Source: Scortum barcoo (lineage: Eukaryota; Chordata; Actinopteri; Centrarchiformes; Terapontidae). From it: a stretch of 64,000 bases of DNA. The stretch is taken from positions 22,876,303-22,940,302 of the forward strand of contig CM041534.1 in the NCBI GenBank assembly GCA_023238725.1. Reading direction: 5' to 3'. Made by a program: the position numbers and the translations under genes. The notes beneath the pieces were generated by a model. It searched no databases and had not been told where the DNA came from. It was given only the letters and a program-made list of their open reading frames with translations. Positions 23,401 to 35,700 of this stretch are shown here, piece by piece (the first letter of the stretch is position 1; every line of letters begins with the position of its first letter).

Positions 23401-25763
23401 TAAGAGGAATCCTGTTAAAGCTCTTTAAACAGGTTACTCTGGCATGGAGACATTACTGTGACTTCAAGCTGCTCATTTGTTGCAGCGAGCGAATGTGAAC
23501 TACCTCTGATACCGAACCTTGAAAATATGGAAATACATGTTCTTTAATGTGAAGACAGAGGAAGGACTTTATTGTTAAACTGGACTTGGAGATGATGTTG
23601 TTGATATTTTCTGCAAAATACATTTTAAGCTCAGAAAACCAGTCCTGATGTTACAGTTTAAAAACATAATTTATAATCTGAATTATCAGAAACATCTGGA
23701 TTAATCCTCCAAAAAACATTATAATACAGCCAGAGACACTAAAGTTATTGCTACCTTAATGGAAAACCAAACTCTGATGGCAGCTCTTTGATAATTGGTG
23801 GATCATTTGAACAATTTTTTTCATGTTAACTACTTCCAGTTTATCGATCAGTTGTAAGATTTGCTTTGCTGCTTGTCTCTGTTTTATGCGCGTTTCCCAT
23901 CCAAGACCACTCCAGTGGATCACAGGAGAAATTGGAGGTGTTTTTTATTGCCAATCTTTGCATTTTTGTGAAATAATTTCCCCCTTTTTGTTTCTGGAAA
24001 ATGTTTTAAATAGACAAAATGAGAAGTTTCAAAATCAAAACTTGATGCTAAACTTAAAATAATGCCGGGTGTTTAAAAGAAGTGAATTTACTATCCTCAA
24101 AAAAGGTCTCAGAAGACTTAAATATACCTATTTTCTCTTGCTTGTTGTTGACAGTAACATCACTTTAAATTGGTTTTGTATCCAGGTTGTTTAGAGATGT
24201 TATTCACTTACAAAAGTAAGATTGCTTAGAAAGTGGCTCACACATATAGTGGCTAGGAACAATGTACGTCCATTAAAAAGGTATTAAATTGTATTCTGTG
24301 TGATATTTCAAATTTAATTTAATTAAATTTGGTAAACATTGCAGAAACCCTGTAATGATAAAGTTCAAGCTGAAACTTAACATAACTGAGAGGAAGCATT
24401 TTTCTGTATTTTCTTGACATTTTACAACCCAAACAATCAACTGATCACTTAATCAATTGTGAAAATAGCTTCTCGATAATGAAAATATTCTTTAGTTGCA
24501 GCCTCAGTCGACACAAATGTGGCATCATATCATCCAACCTCACCAACAAACACAAATGTGCATTCAGTCATCCAGTAACGAGTGCAGTCGGGCTTGAAAC
24601 GTGGTTGTTGAGGCGTTCAGTGACCTGAGAGGCTGTGAATGCCTGTAATAAATCTCTCGGTCATTGCCAATAGTTCTGGCTGGCCCAAGTATTGATTATG
24701 AACTGAAATGACGCGAGTAGATAAGGAAATATGCAAATTGATGACCATGAAACTTTCAGACATCTGAAAAACGTATCGACGGTGCAAACATCTCGTGAAA
24801 TGGAGCATCTTGTTGATTATGGTGCAATTAATGAGCCTTTTTTATTATCAATTCTTTTTTAAATAGTTGATCAGCCAAGTAGACTGTAAATTTCCATGGA
24901 TAAACTCTCTATTGCAACAAAGCTCAAAATAAAGGGAGAAAATCCAAAGTGATCGTGTCATCTTGATCAGTTTGTGGTTTTAAATACGTCTTCAGATGGT
25001 GCTAAAGCCTGTTGATCTCAGTGTCTTCATTAAAAATTCATGATGGTGACTAATCTGACTGAAGGTTGTGAAGCTTTAATAAGCTCGCACAGATTGTTTC
25101 TTCCTTTTTCCTGTTTGTTCTCAGGAATAAAGAAAATCAAAATGTCATGTTTCACACTGCTTAGAGTGTCGCTAATCAATATTTTCATGTACAATACTTG
25201 TACAACACTTGTGACTTAAAAGATGCTGGAGTTTTTTGAAGTTCATCTCCTCCTGCAGTAGCAGATGGCAGTCACTTTTAACATGCCATCAACTGTATTT
25301 CTGAACTGAACTGAACTGTATATTGAACTGTATTTCTCAGTATTATGGTTAAAGTTTGCAATTAATCAGCGGTTTACAGAAATGCTGAACCACGAGGGGA
25401 GGATCCGCTATGATCCCTTTTCAAGCTTGTATCTGCTGATGCTGATAAATTGCTCCAAGTGACATCGTTTTAGGCATTTTATCGAATTTCACAGCTCCCT
25501 TTAGAGACAAACAACCTTATATTTCTTTTTTAACACACCTATAAACACATTTTGATGTGTAAAATTGGTGTGGAATTTCCATTTAGTCATTTTTTCAAAG
25601 AATTGGGACCAAAATATGTACTGAGCAGGCATATCTGTGCTAAGCTAATGGCAGACTTTAGACGTTTTATAATAATAGAAATGCTTGAAATGACTACATG
25701 TGTGTCTCAGAGAATTATCACCCGACTTTCGTGCAGACAGACAAAGTTCGCCGGTGAACGTAG

Positions 25764-25796
25764 TTATATATATATATATAATATATATATAATATA
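25764..25796. repeat. TA-rich microsatellite
   Basis: Imperfect run of 'ta' units, broken twice by extra 'a' bases. Confidence 0.8.
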
Positions 25797-25797
25797 C

Positions 25798-25865
25798 AGC
25801 AGGTAACGAGCCAGATATTTCCCTCAGGACACGATGGAGACAAAACCAGAAGAAAAAGGATAGTG
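25798..25865 (+). repeat. Interspersed repeat, family B copy 4
   Basis: Short copy: 'gagccagatatttccctcag' followed by 'gatggagacaaaaccag'. It lacks the 5' blocks of the copy at 17082. Confidence 0.5.
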
Positions 25866-26543
25866 AGTAATTAATGAAGACTTCAAATGAGTAATATATA
25901 AATGAATGTAAGGATGACAATATGAACAATAATCGTGTTATGGTAATTATCACAGTGCAATCTCAGTATTGACAGGTCGAAACAATCAGCAGTCATGTAT
26001 GTTGGAGAGGTGATAAAGCAATAAAATCAAACTTAGATTAAAAGGTAGAAAGGTGTGTTCATCCAGTGTTTCAGTAGTGATTATATCTTCAATAGCTCCA
26101 TCTTTGTTTGCCTCCATCTTCGTCTTCGCCTGCACCGAGCTGATCAATGTGTACATGCCTCCTTTAATGCATAGCAGTGATAATTAGGCCCCGGAGGATA
26201 TCAGCGAATTGACAGATTAATCATTTTGACCCAGTGAATCCGGGCTGCGCTCACACCTCGACTTCCTCTTTCCACTGAGAGCTTTCACTGTTAAGGTATT
26301 AAAGTCCGTTGGATCCGGCTGTCAGTCAGCTTTGTGCGAGCGAGTGGAAGAGTGATGGTGTGAGGAGGGAGATTGGTCTCGGAAATGTCAGGGGGAGTCA
26401 CTTGTTGGAGGGAAACCAGTATTTTTTGTGATCGTAAAATGTGAAAATGAAAGTGTGATGTAATCATGCGTATCTACAGTGCACCCCCGAACAGCTTTAA
26501 TCTGACGGGTGTCCCTCCTGTTTGTGTCCTCCAGGGCTGCAGG

Positions 26544-26708
26544 ATGTTCACCTCAGTGAAGGCCTTCGAGGGGCAGCAGTACTCCACCCTGAAGAGGCAG
26601 TGCCTGCAGAGCGGCCTGCTCTTCGAGGACCCCCGCTTCCCCGCCATGGACGACTCGCTCTTCTACCAGGGCAACAGGATCGGGCGTGTGGTCTGGAAGA
26701 GGCCTCGG
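26544..26708 (+). CDS. capn5: capn5 exon 2 (first coding exon)
   Basis: Acceptor cctccag at 26534 gives nine 5'UTR bases before the ATG at 26544; donor gtgagt. 55 whole codons, MFTSVKAFEG through VVWKRPR. This includes LFEDPRFPAMDDSLF, the segment that begins the protease domain in all calpains. Confidence 0.96.
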
Positions 26709-29700
26709 GTGAGTAGGTTTGGGCAGAAACAGCTGATCTGATCAACACTGATAGATGTTTATGGTCCGAGGCTGCAGATGAGGCCTCAAAACTTTTTTAC
26801 AGCACAGAGGGTGATTCATGACACTCTCACAGCTGATGATTTTACTAAATGACAATGGGTGCTAATATCAAATATCAATAAAAAAAATCAATTCAAATGT
26901 AATATATTTTCAATTCATAGGTTGTAGTTGGCCAAAGACTTAACAAACATTTTTCTTAGCTGCAGCTTATCATATGTGAATAAAGTGGTTTTTAAATTAA
27001 AGTTGATGATCTGACAAACACCCGGCCGGGCTCAGCCCGAAATAGCGACGTGGGTCCGCCTTCCAGTAGGCTCACCACCCGCAGGAAGGTCCATGAGGGG
27101 CCGGTGCAATGTGGTTTGGGTAGCAGTCGTGGCGGGGGCCTCGACGACCCAATCCCTGGACCAAAACTCTGGCAATAGGGACATGGAATGTCACCTCGCT
27201 GGGGGGGAAGGAGCCTGAGCTTCGTGCGGGAGGTTGAGAGGTACCGGCTAGAGATAGTCGGGCTCACCTCCACGCATAGCTTGGGCTCTGGAACCCAGCT
27301 CCTTGAGAGGGGCTGGACCCTCCACTACTCTGGAGTTGCCCAGGATGAGCGGCGGCATGAGCTGGTGTGGGCTTGCTTATAGCTCCCCAGCTCAGCCGCC
27401 ATGTGTTGGAGTTCACCCCGGTGAACGAGAGGGTCGCTTCCCTGCGCCTTCGGGTCGTGGGGATAGGGTCTCTTGCTGTTGTTTGTGCATACGGGCCGAA
27501 CAGCAGTACAGAGTACCCGGCCTTCTTGGAGTCCCTGGGAGGGGTACTTGATAGTGCTCCGACTGGGGACTCCATTGTTCTACTGGGGACTTCAACGCTC
27601 ACGTGGGCAGCGACAGTGATACCTGGAGGGGCGTGATCGGGAGGAACGGCCTCCCCGATCTGAACCCGAGCGGTGTTCTGTTATTGGACTTCTGTGCTAG
27701 TCACGGTTTGTCCATAACGAACACCATGTTTGAGCATAAGGGTGTCCATCAGTGCACATGGCACCAGGACACCCTAGGTCGGAGGTCGATGATCGACTTT
27801 GTTGTCGTTTCATCTGATCTCCGGCCGTATGTCTTGGACACTCGGGTAAAGAGAGGGGCTGAGCTGTCAACCGATCACCACCTGGTGGTGAGTTGGATCC
27901 GCTGGCAGAGGAGGAAGTTGGACAGACCTGGCAGACCCAAACGTATTGTGAGGGTCTGTTGGGAACGTCATCTGGCCGAGCCCTCTGTCAGGGGGAGGTC
28001 TTCAACTCCCACCTCCGGAAGAGCTTCTCACAGATTCCGAGGGAGGCTGGGGACATTGAGTCCGAGTGGACCATGTTCTCTGCCTCCATTGTCGACGCGG
28101 CAGTTCGAAGTTGTGGACGCAAGGTCTCTGGTGCCTGTCGTGGTGGCAATCCCCGAACCCGGTGGTGGACACCGGAAGTAAGGGATGCTGTCAGGCTGAA
28201 GAAGGAGTCCTATCGGGCCATGTTGGGCCTGTGGGACTCCTGACGCAGTTGACATGGGTACCGGCAGGCCAAGCAAGCCGCAGCCCGGACGGTCCTGGAG
28301 GCAAAAACTTCGGGTCTGGGAGGAGTTCGGTGAGGCCATGGAGGAGGACTATCGGTCGGCCTCGAAGAGATTCTGGCAAACCGTCCGGCGCCTCAGAAGG
28401 GGGAAGCAGTACTCTGCCAACACTGTTTACAGTGCGGGTGGGGAGCTGTTGACCTCGACTGGGGACATTGTCGGACGGTGGAAGAAATACTTCGAGGATC
28501 TCCTCAATCCCACCGACTTGCCTTCCAGTGAGGAAGCGGAGGCTGGGGACTCTGAGGTGGACTCGTCCATCACCCAAGCCGAAGTCACTGAGGTAGTTCG
28601 CAAGCTCCTCGGTGGCAAGGCGCCGGGGTGGATGAGATCCGCCCTGAGTACCTCAAGTCTCTGGATGTTGTGGGGCTGTCTTGGCTGACACGCCTCTGCA
28701 ACATTGCATGGAGGTTGGGGACAGTGCCTCTGGAGTGGCAAACTGGGGTGGTGGTCCCTCTTTTTTAAAAAGGGGGACCGGAGAGTGTGTTCCAACTACA
28801 GGGGATCACACTTCTCAGCCTCCCCGGGACCCTCGGATTCAGGAGGAACAATGCGGTTTTCGTCCCCGGTCGTGGAACACTGGACCAGCTCTATACTCTC
28901 CGCAGGGTGCTTGAGGGTTTATGGAGTTTGCCCAACCAGTCCACATGTGCTTTGTGGATCTGGAGAAGGCATTCGAACCGTGTCCCTCGTGGTATTCTGT
29001 GGGGAGTGCTCCGTGAGTATGGGGTCCGGGGGCCTTTGCTAAGGGCTGTTCGGTCTCTGTACGATGCCGGAGCAGGAGCTTGGTTCGCATTGCCGGCAGT
29101 AAGTCAGACCTGTTCCCAGTACATGTTGGACTCCGGCAGGGCTGCCCTTTGTCACCGGTCCTGTTCATAATCTTTATGGACAGGATTTCTAGGCGAAAGC
29201 CAGGGGCCGGAGGGAGTCTGGTTTGGGAACCACAGGATTTCATCTCTGCTTTTTGCGGATGATGTTGTCCTGTTGGCTTCATCAAGCCAGGACCTTCAGC
29301 GCATGTGCTGGAGCGGTTTGCAGCCGAGTGTGAAGCGGCTGGGATGAGAATCAGCACCTCCAAATCTCGGGGTCTTGTTCACGAGTGAGGGAAAGATGGA
29401 GCGTGAGATTGACAGGCGGATTGGTGCAGCGTCCGCAGTTATGCGGTCGGTGTACCGGACCGTCGTGGTGAAGAAGGAGCTGAGTCGAAAAGGCGAAGCT
29501 CTCGATTTACCGGTCAATCTACGCTCCCACCCTCACCTATGGTCATGAACTTTGGGTAATGACCGAAAGGACAAGATCAGCGGATACAAGCGGCCGAAAT
29601 GAGTTTCCTCCGCAGGGTGGCTGGGCGCTCCCCTTAGAGATAGGGTGAGAAGCTCAGTCACTCGGGAGGAGCTCGGAGTAGAGCCGCTGCTCCTTCACAT

Positions 29701-32700
29701 CGAGAGGAGTCAGCTGAGGTGGCTCGGGCATCTGTTTCGGATGCCCCCTGGACGCCTCCCTAGGGAGGTGTTCCAGGCATGTCCCACCGAGGAGGAGGCC
29801 CCGGGGAAGACCCAGGACACGCTGGAGAGACTATGTCTCTCAGCTGGCCTGGGAACGCCTCGGGTCCCCCCGGAAGAGCTGGAGGAAGTGTCTGGGGTGA
29901 GGGAAGTCTGGGCATCTCTGCTCAGACTGCTGCCTCCGCGACCCGGCCCCGGATAAAGCGGATGAAGATGGATGGATGGATGGATGGATGGATGGATGGA
30001 TGGATCTGACAAACAAATAAATCAGTGTAACACTGAGCAAAAATGGTCCAAGAACAGCAAACATGTAAGAAAAAACAATTAAATATAAAAAACGTGTGGT
30101 TGTTACAGCTCAAACATCAAAACATATGTATATTTAGCGGGTATATGTGTTTGAAGCTGAGTGTGAATGCATCCGAGCAGCCATTCGAGATGGACTGAAA
30201 TCTGATTTATGAAACTCTCAGAAGGAGGTGGTCCCCGTGGTGATCGCAGCTGAAGCGGCACAGAAATCAACCATTGTACTTCCTGTAAAACAACAGGGAT
30301 TAAGACTGCAGTTGCTTTTATTTGATCTTTGATCAGCGACATCACTTAAAGATCTGTGTCAGAGTTGTTATTTATAACTATTAATTTCTGTTTTAACTAA
30401 ACTGCTAAAGGTATAGAAGTTGTTATTCTTCTGTTTTTATCAGCTTCAGGAGTTTTACCGCCACGCTGTGGACTCAAATCAATGTGCATGAAATGATGAA
30501 AACAAAGACAGATTACAGATTTGTGTTCTAGGTAATGCAGACTCATGAAAAGTATATTGAAGCTCATCTGGGTTTTATCCGAATGTGACACACATGGATA
30601 AACAAAATCTGAGCGCCTGACCGATCAGCGGGGCTCCGCTGAAGACCAACCGTCCCTCCAAACTCCCAGCAGAAACATAATTATGGACTTTTATGCACCT
30701 GGGCCGACAGTAAACGGGGAGCAGTTACTGCACCTTTTAAAACATTCACATCGGGGAGCTCTCAGCGCCAAAGGTCCCTTCAGGAAGAGAGTTTTATGAC
30801 CTATGACTAAATAATTTACCATATAACAGTGTGTCATCAGTCATCGGACGCCGCTGCTCTTCCTCTCATTTGTCTTTAGTCGGTGCTGTGTGTGTTTCAG
30901 AGGCAGATGATATCGGATGCAGGGCCTCAGGATTTAGCATGCCGACTCCCCTGCTGCCGTTACCCCCCCCCTTCTCGTGGCAGGCTGTGCCGCTCTGGAT
31001 GGAGTAACCTCCTTCTGCCTGTGCGCCGCTGCAGCGACAGCCAGCGTGCATCGCCATGGAAACTGGGTCACACAGATTATATGTTTTGGTCTGTGTGGAT
31101 GTCAGTCATGCAGACTGAAAACTGGAAGAAGTCAAGAGGAGGAAAAAGAAAAAAAAAAGCAGGAGGAGCATCCTTTTCATTTTAGTCAGGACACGATTTT
31201 TTGGGGGGTTTGTGTCGGAGGGTTAGAAACTAAACACATTTCAACTCAGCGTTTTCTAAAGATTTTGATTTAAGCACACAAACTTTGTTAAGATTACTGT
31301 CGCCGAGTTTGACCTATTTTTAGTGAATTACAAACACAGCTAAATTGAGCTCTCTTTAGTCACTTTGGAGGAGCCACTGTGAGTTCAAGTTTAGTTTATT
31401 TGTCACATACAATCATACTCAGTATAGTAAAATATAAGTCTGTTTACTCCTTCCTGCAGTAAAAAATAGTCTTATGCAGTGTCCTCCTGAAGGTAAAAGC
31501 TCTTCCGGAACCTCTCAATGCCGCCTGGTGTATTCAGTATCTTCATCTCAACTCAAAGCACATTGTTAAAAACACTAAAATATGACATGAGGAGATAAAG
31601 AGGTGCATAATGAGTTAAAATGGCAGCATTGTACAGCTTTCAGGATCTGTTTCTTTAAGTTTGACTAACACAAAGTGCTGAGGCTCAGTCAAACTAGCAT
31701 TTAAAACTGTGAAATTATTTAATTCCAGCAATATTGATGAGATTATTGGATTTGCTAACAGGGGACAAAGTAAATCTGCAAATTTTTTTCTTACATCAAA
31801 CTATCGCAACCTTCATCCCAACTGCAACTCCAAGACTCTTTAATGCTTTTTAGTACTCTACTCATATCATGTGCAATTTATTATATTATTATATGGAGGA
31901 TGTTTATAGTGTATATATATCTTTTTATCTTCTATATTTTACTTGTTTTTGTACTTGTCTCACTACTGAGCTGCTGTAACAAGTGAACCCCCTAATGTGG
32001 GATTAATAAAGCTTATCTTATCTTATCTTATCTTATTATCTTATCTTATCTTATCTTATCTTAAATGTGAACTTTGACTTCCTAATTTGTGCCTTCGGCC
32101 ATTTTAACAGTGCCAACCTTTAATGGAGAGCCGGAGAGTTCAAAATGGAGGAAGCTGTTGCAGCGTATAAGCAAACTGTGAAAGTAAAGAGCGCTCTGCA
32201 GATGATAAATGACTCGCAGACAGTTGTCTTCTGAATAAAGTGTGTTAAATTTACAGTAGCTGGTAGTTTTCCTCCTGTACAGTAAATCTTTATACTGATT
32301 GAGGCGATGAAGATGAAGAAACACCAGTAAATTTCTCTGTTTTGAAAAGGCCTTTAATAACAAAAGCTGAGTGGAACCAACCAGCAGATTCCAAAAATTA
32401 GATTTCACCAACGCTTATTTTCATTATGTTAATACAGATTGAGTAAAAAGCTCAAACAGACGCCGGATTTCTGTCTCCTCCTCCTCCTGACGGTTACCGA
32501 AAGCTCATTCTTGTTGCAGAGTTTCATTCGGGGGAAGAGTGCCTGATAATGAAGTTAAAACTACTCGGGGACAGAGTGGGTTTGAGAGAATGAAATGTTC
32601 AGAACAATCAAAATTTAATGAAGTTCCCGACAAAAGCTCATTTAAAATATCGCAGTCGGCACAGTCAAGGTTAAACATTAAAGTCTCTCCGACTCCATCC

Positions 32701-35700
32701 ACAGTGTGATGTGTTCGGATGAGCCCGTATGTGTGGGATTAGATTTGTTGTTTCTATTAAAACAGATATAATCCCATTTGTAGGGCCAAGTTTCACTTAA
32801 TCTGCTGTAGATCCTCTTCATTTTATACAAATATGAAAATATTGTCCTTTATTTGAAACTGGCTTATATTATAGACAGAGCTTTATCTCTAATGTTCCCT
32901 GTTTCATAAATATATTTGAACATATTTTATTACGAAGCCTCCATTTTTTCTGATTTGCTCCCATTTTTATTGATTGTTGGTGCCGTTTTCTGTTGCTGAT
33001 CACATCAGTACAACATCAGGATCGTGTCATATTTATCAATCTGCTGTTTTGAGTTCCTTTTATGTAACAGAAAAACTTTTTTCCCTAGATTCCTTCAACT
33101 TTGTACTTGTTTTTAATATTTTTACACACAGCCTAATATATTTTATATTTATATTAGATTTATATTTATATTATATATTTTATAAATATATTTTAGATTC
33201 ACTACAATCCCCACAATAACTACACAGGAGTAAGTTTTACAGTAAAGATATTTATTGTGCACGAGTGATAATTAAAAGTGCACTTAGATTTGGCTTCATT
33301 TTGATGCAACAATAATGGCACTAATGCTAAACCGGAAAAGTTTTGTTGCATAACCTGAAATTTCTTGGGCCTCGTGATTTTTACGGTGTGGAAAACAAGC
33401 TAGAAATCACAAAATTTGATGATAATAATGTAATAAACTGAAAAATGTTGTGTAATTTTCCAAACTGTAGATGCAGTTTATAAAAATCTGTGTTTTCCCT
33501 CCTGTTTTAAGTATTTTTTTCACAGTGCCTACGCCGAATGTACACAAAAAAAACAATGCTGCAATGGTTTGGTGTCATTTATGAGCCTGTGTGAGTTTGG
33601 TAATATTGGAAATATATTCACAAACTCCCTGATCAATAAAAAAAGTACTACTTCCTGTATTGGAACTCAGTATTGATTTAAATTGAACACTGCAGGTCAG
33701 TTAGAGACTGGCAGATTAGAAATGGTGGCAGCAACACGTTTCACTACTTGCAGATATATTTGGGAGTCCCACAGGGCTCATGCTTAGGTTTAATAGAATT
33801 GTTTCTTTTGGTTTGATATGAATGTGTGAAAATGAGCAAAAAGGGAAATGATGTTAAATCGCGAAATGTAGTTTGCATGTTGCACTGTGGAAAGTGTTCT
33901 CGTCTCTAAAGCCTGTCAGCAGCAGCCTGATATGTAAAAAAAAACAAAAACAAAACAAGAATCATCCAAACTGGTAAATCATCATTTTCATTTCAGCTCC
34001 CACGAGAGACTTTTTAGCTCATACAACGTCTCAATCTTCATTCACAGCCAGAAAATAACATGACAGTGAAAATTTCTTCAGATTAAACCTGAAATAGATG
34101 ATAAATCACTTCCAGTGTCATGTGAACATGTCAAAAATAAATAAAAAAATTACACGTATAGTTAAAGATCGGTGAATTTTGAACCCGCCTGTCCATTTGC
34201 TTTCACAATTTAATTTTATTGAAATCCAGCCATGAAATCTGTGTTAGCAGCAGGCCTTCCTTCGCCGTAGCAGCCCCGTTAGCAACCCTTATCATTTTTA
34301 TCTGTTGGAAATTATGGATTATAAAGGAAGTTCCATGATAGGCGGAGAATCTGGGAGATTTATATTTTATTTTGAAAAATAATACAAAAGAATATAAGAT
34401 GAGAGTTAATGCTTTGTATGTTTGATGGCCTGGAGGATCTCGACTCTTCCCCGCTGGTGTTTTCTTTCTAAGAGCTTTCTAAGAGCTTTCTTCCTGACCT
34501 CAGCTCTCACAGGCTGGTGGTGATGATGTTTGCTGCCTGGAAAACAGAAAAGCTCTCATTTTGGGTTTGAAGAAAGAAAACCACCATCTCAACACGACTT
34601 CCGCTGCATCTCTCATGTTCACACGTTATTTTGAAGGTGCAGGAAGCTTCTCTCTAATGCAAATGTTTTCTAAAATGTGGAAAAGTTTAGTTTCTCTGGT
34701 CTGAAAGAAAATGTGATGAAATATTTCCAGAGTGAAGACAATTTTTGCAAGTTGAAAAATTTGTAAGTGAGGTCGTGTTAGGCAGCAGGGTGCAGGGTCA
34801 CGCGTTTAAACCTCCCTCTCTTCCTCCCCCTGGAGGTTGTTGTGCTCGGTGTTTTCCTTCCTCAGATGCATCGAGGCGATGTTTATGGCTGCAGTGAAGT
34901 CCCGGTGGCTGAGCATGCAAGCATAAAGAGCCGGCTCCGATAAAATGTTCCTCCTCTGTCGGTCTCACATTGTCTCGCAGCCCGTCTCCTCCTCTTCTTC
35001 CTGATTGGTGTTTATTGACCAGGCGAGGGCGGGTCTATATGACCAAATAAACTGGGAGACAATGGACGTTTTCTACTATTTATACTGTGGCAGCCCCCGT
35101 TTTTGACATTATAAACTTTCCTCTATCTGCTAAAGCCAGTCAGTCACAAAGACTTGGTTAGTGCCACAATACCGCAAAAATCTTGATTTCCACTGAATTA
35201 AAGATTTACAGATTTTAAATTTATGAAAAGGAGAGGACTGATATCAGATCTTTAACACAGCGTTGAATCAGTGCATCCCTAAAGCTGATCTTCTGCTGTA
35301 GTATCTTGATTTTTGAGGCATTTAAAAACATAATTCTGGTTTATTACGACTTCTGTGTTCATGTTTTTGCCCATCGTTTCTCGCTTTGACATGAGGCTGA
35401 GATCTGGGAGAGAGAAAAAACTGAAGCAGGCTGATCAGGTTAGCTTTATCCTGAAAAATAACATCCATCGTAGTTTTTTAAACCAACTTCCTGGTTCCCC
35501 TTTGAGCATCTGTACTTCCTGTTTTCTGGATTTACTCTTCAATAAAGTGGACTAGATAATCGGAAATGTTTGAATGTCCCCTTCTGAATTCATTGCAACA
35601 ACGTCAGTATGTTTCTGGATCTATAACTAAATGTACTTTTGCAAAAAAAACTATTTAAAAGCTGGATAAAAGTACAAAAAAGGATCTAATCCAGAATCTT

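Larger units (their letters stand above)
13254..26534 (+). other. capn5 intron 1 (predicted)
   Basis: About 13.3 kb with no supported coding gene. Near 14360-14600 is a G-rich then CT-rich low-complexity stretch followed by a CA microsatellite (14706-14735). Family B repeat copies occur at 17082, 20331 and 25798. A TA-rich patch lies at 25764-25796. The many short open frames show no family motif. Confidence 0.5.

Noticed and set aside
32013..32063. Regular TTATC array, considered as a CRISPR or satellite
   Set aside because: It has no spacers and directly follows a LINE 3' end, so it is the element's tail.
32082..32411. 109-codon minus-strand frame
   Set aside because: AT-rich intronic sequence next to an L2-like tail, without motifs.
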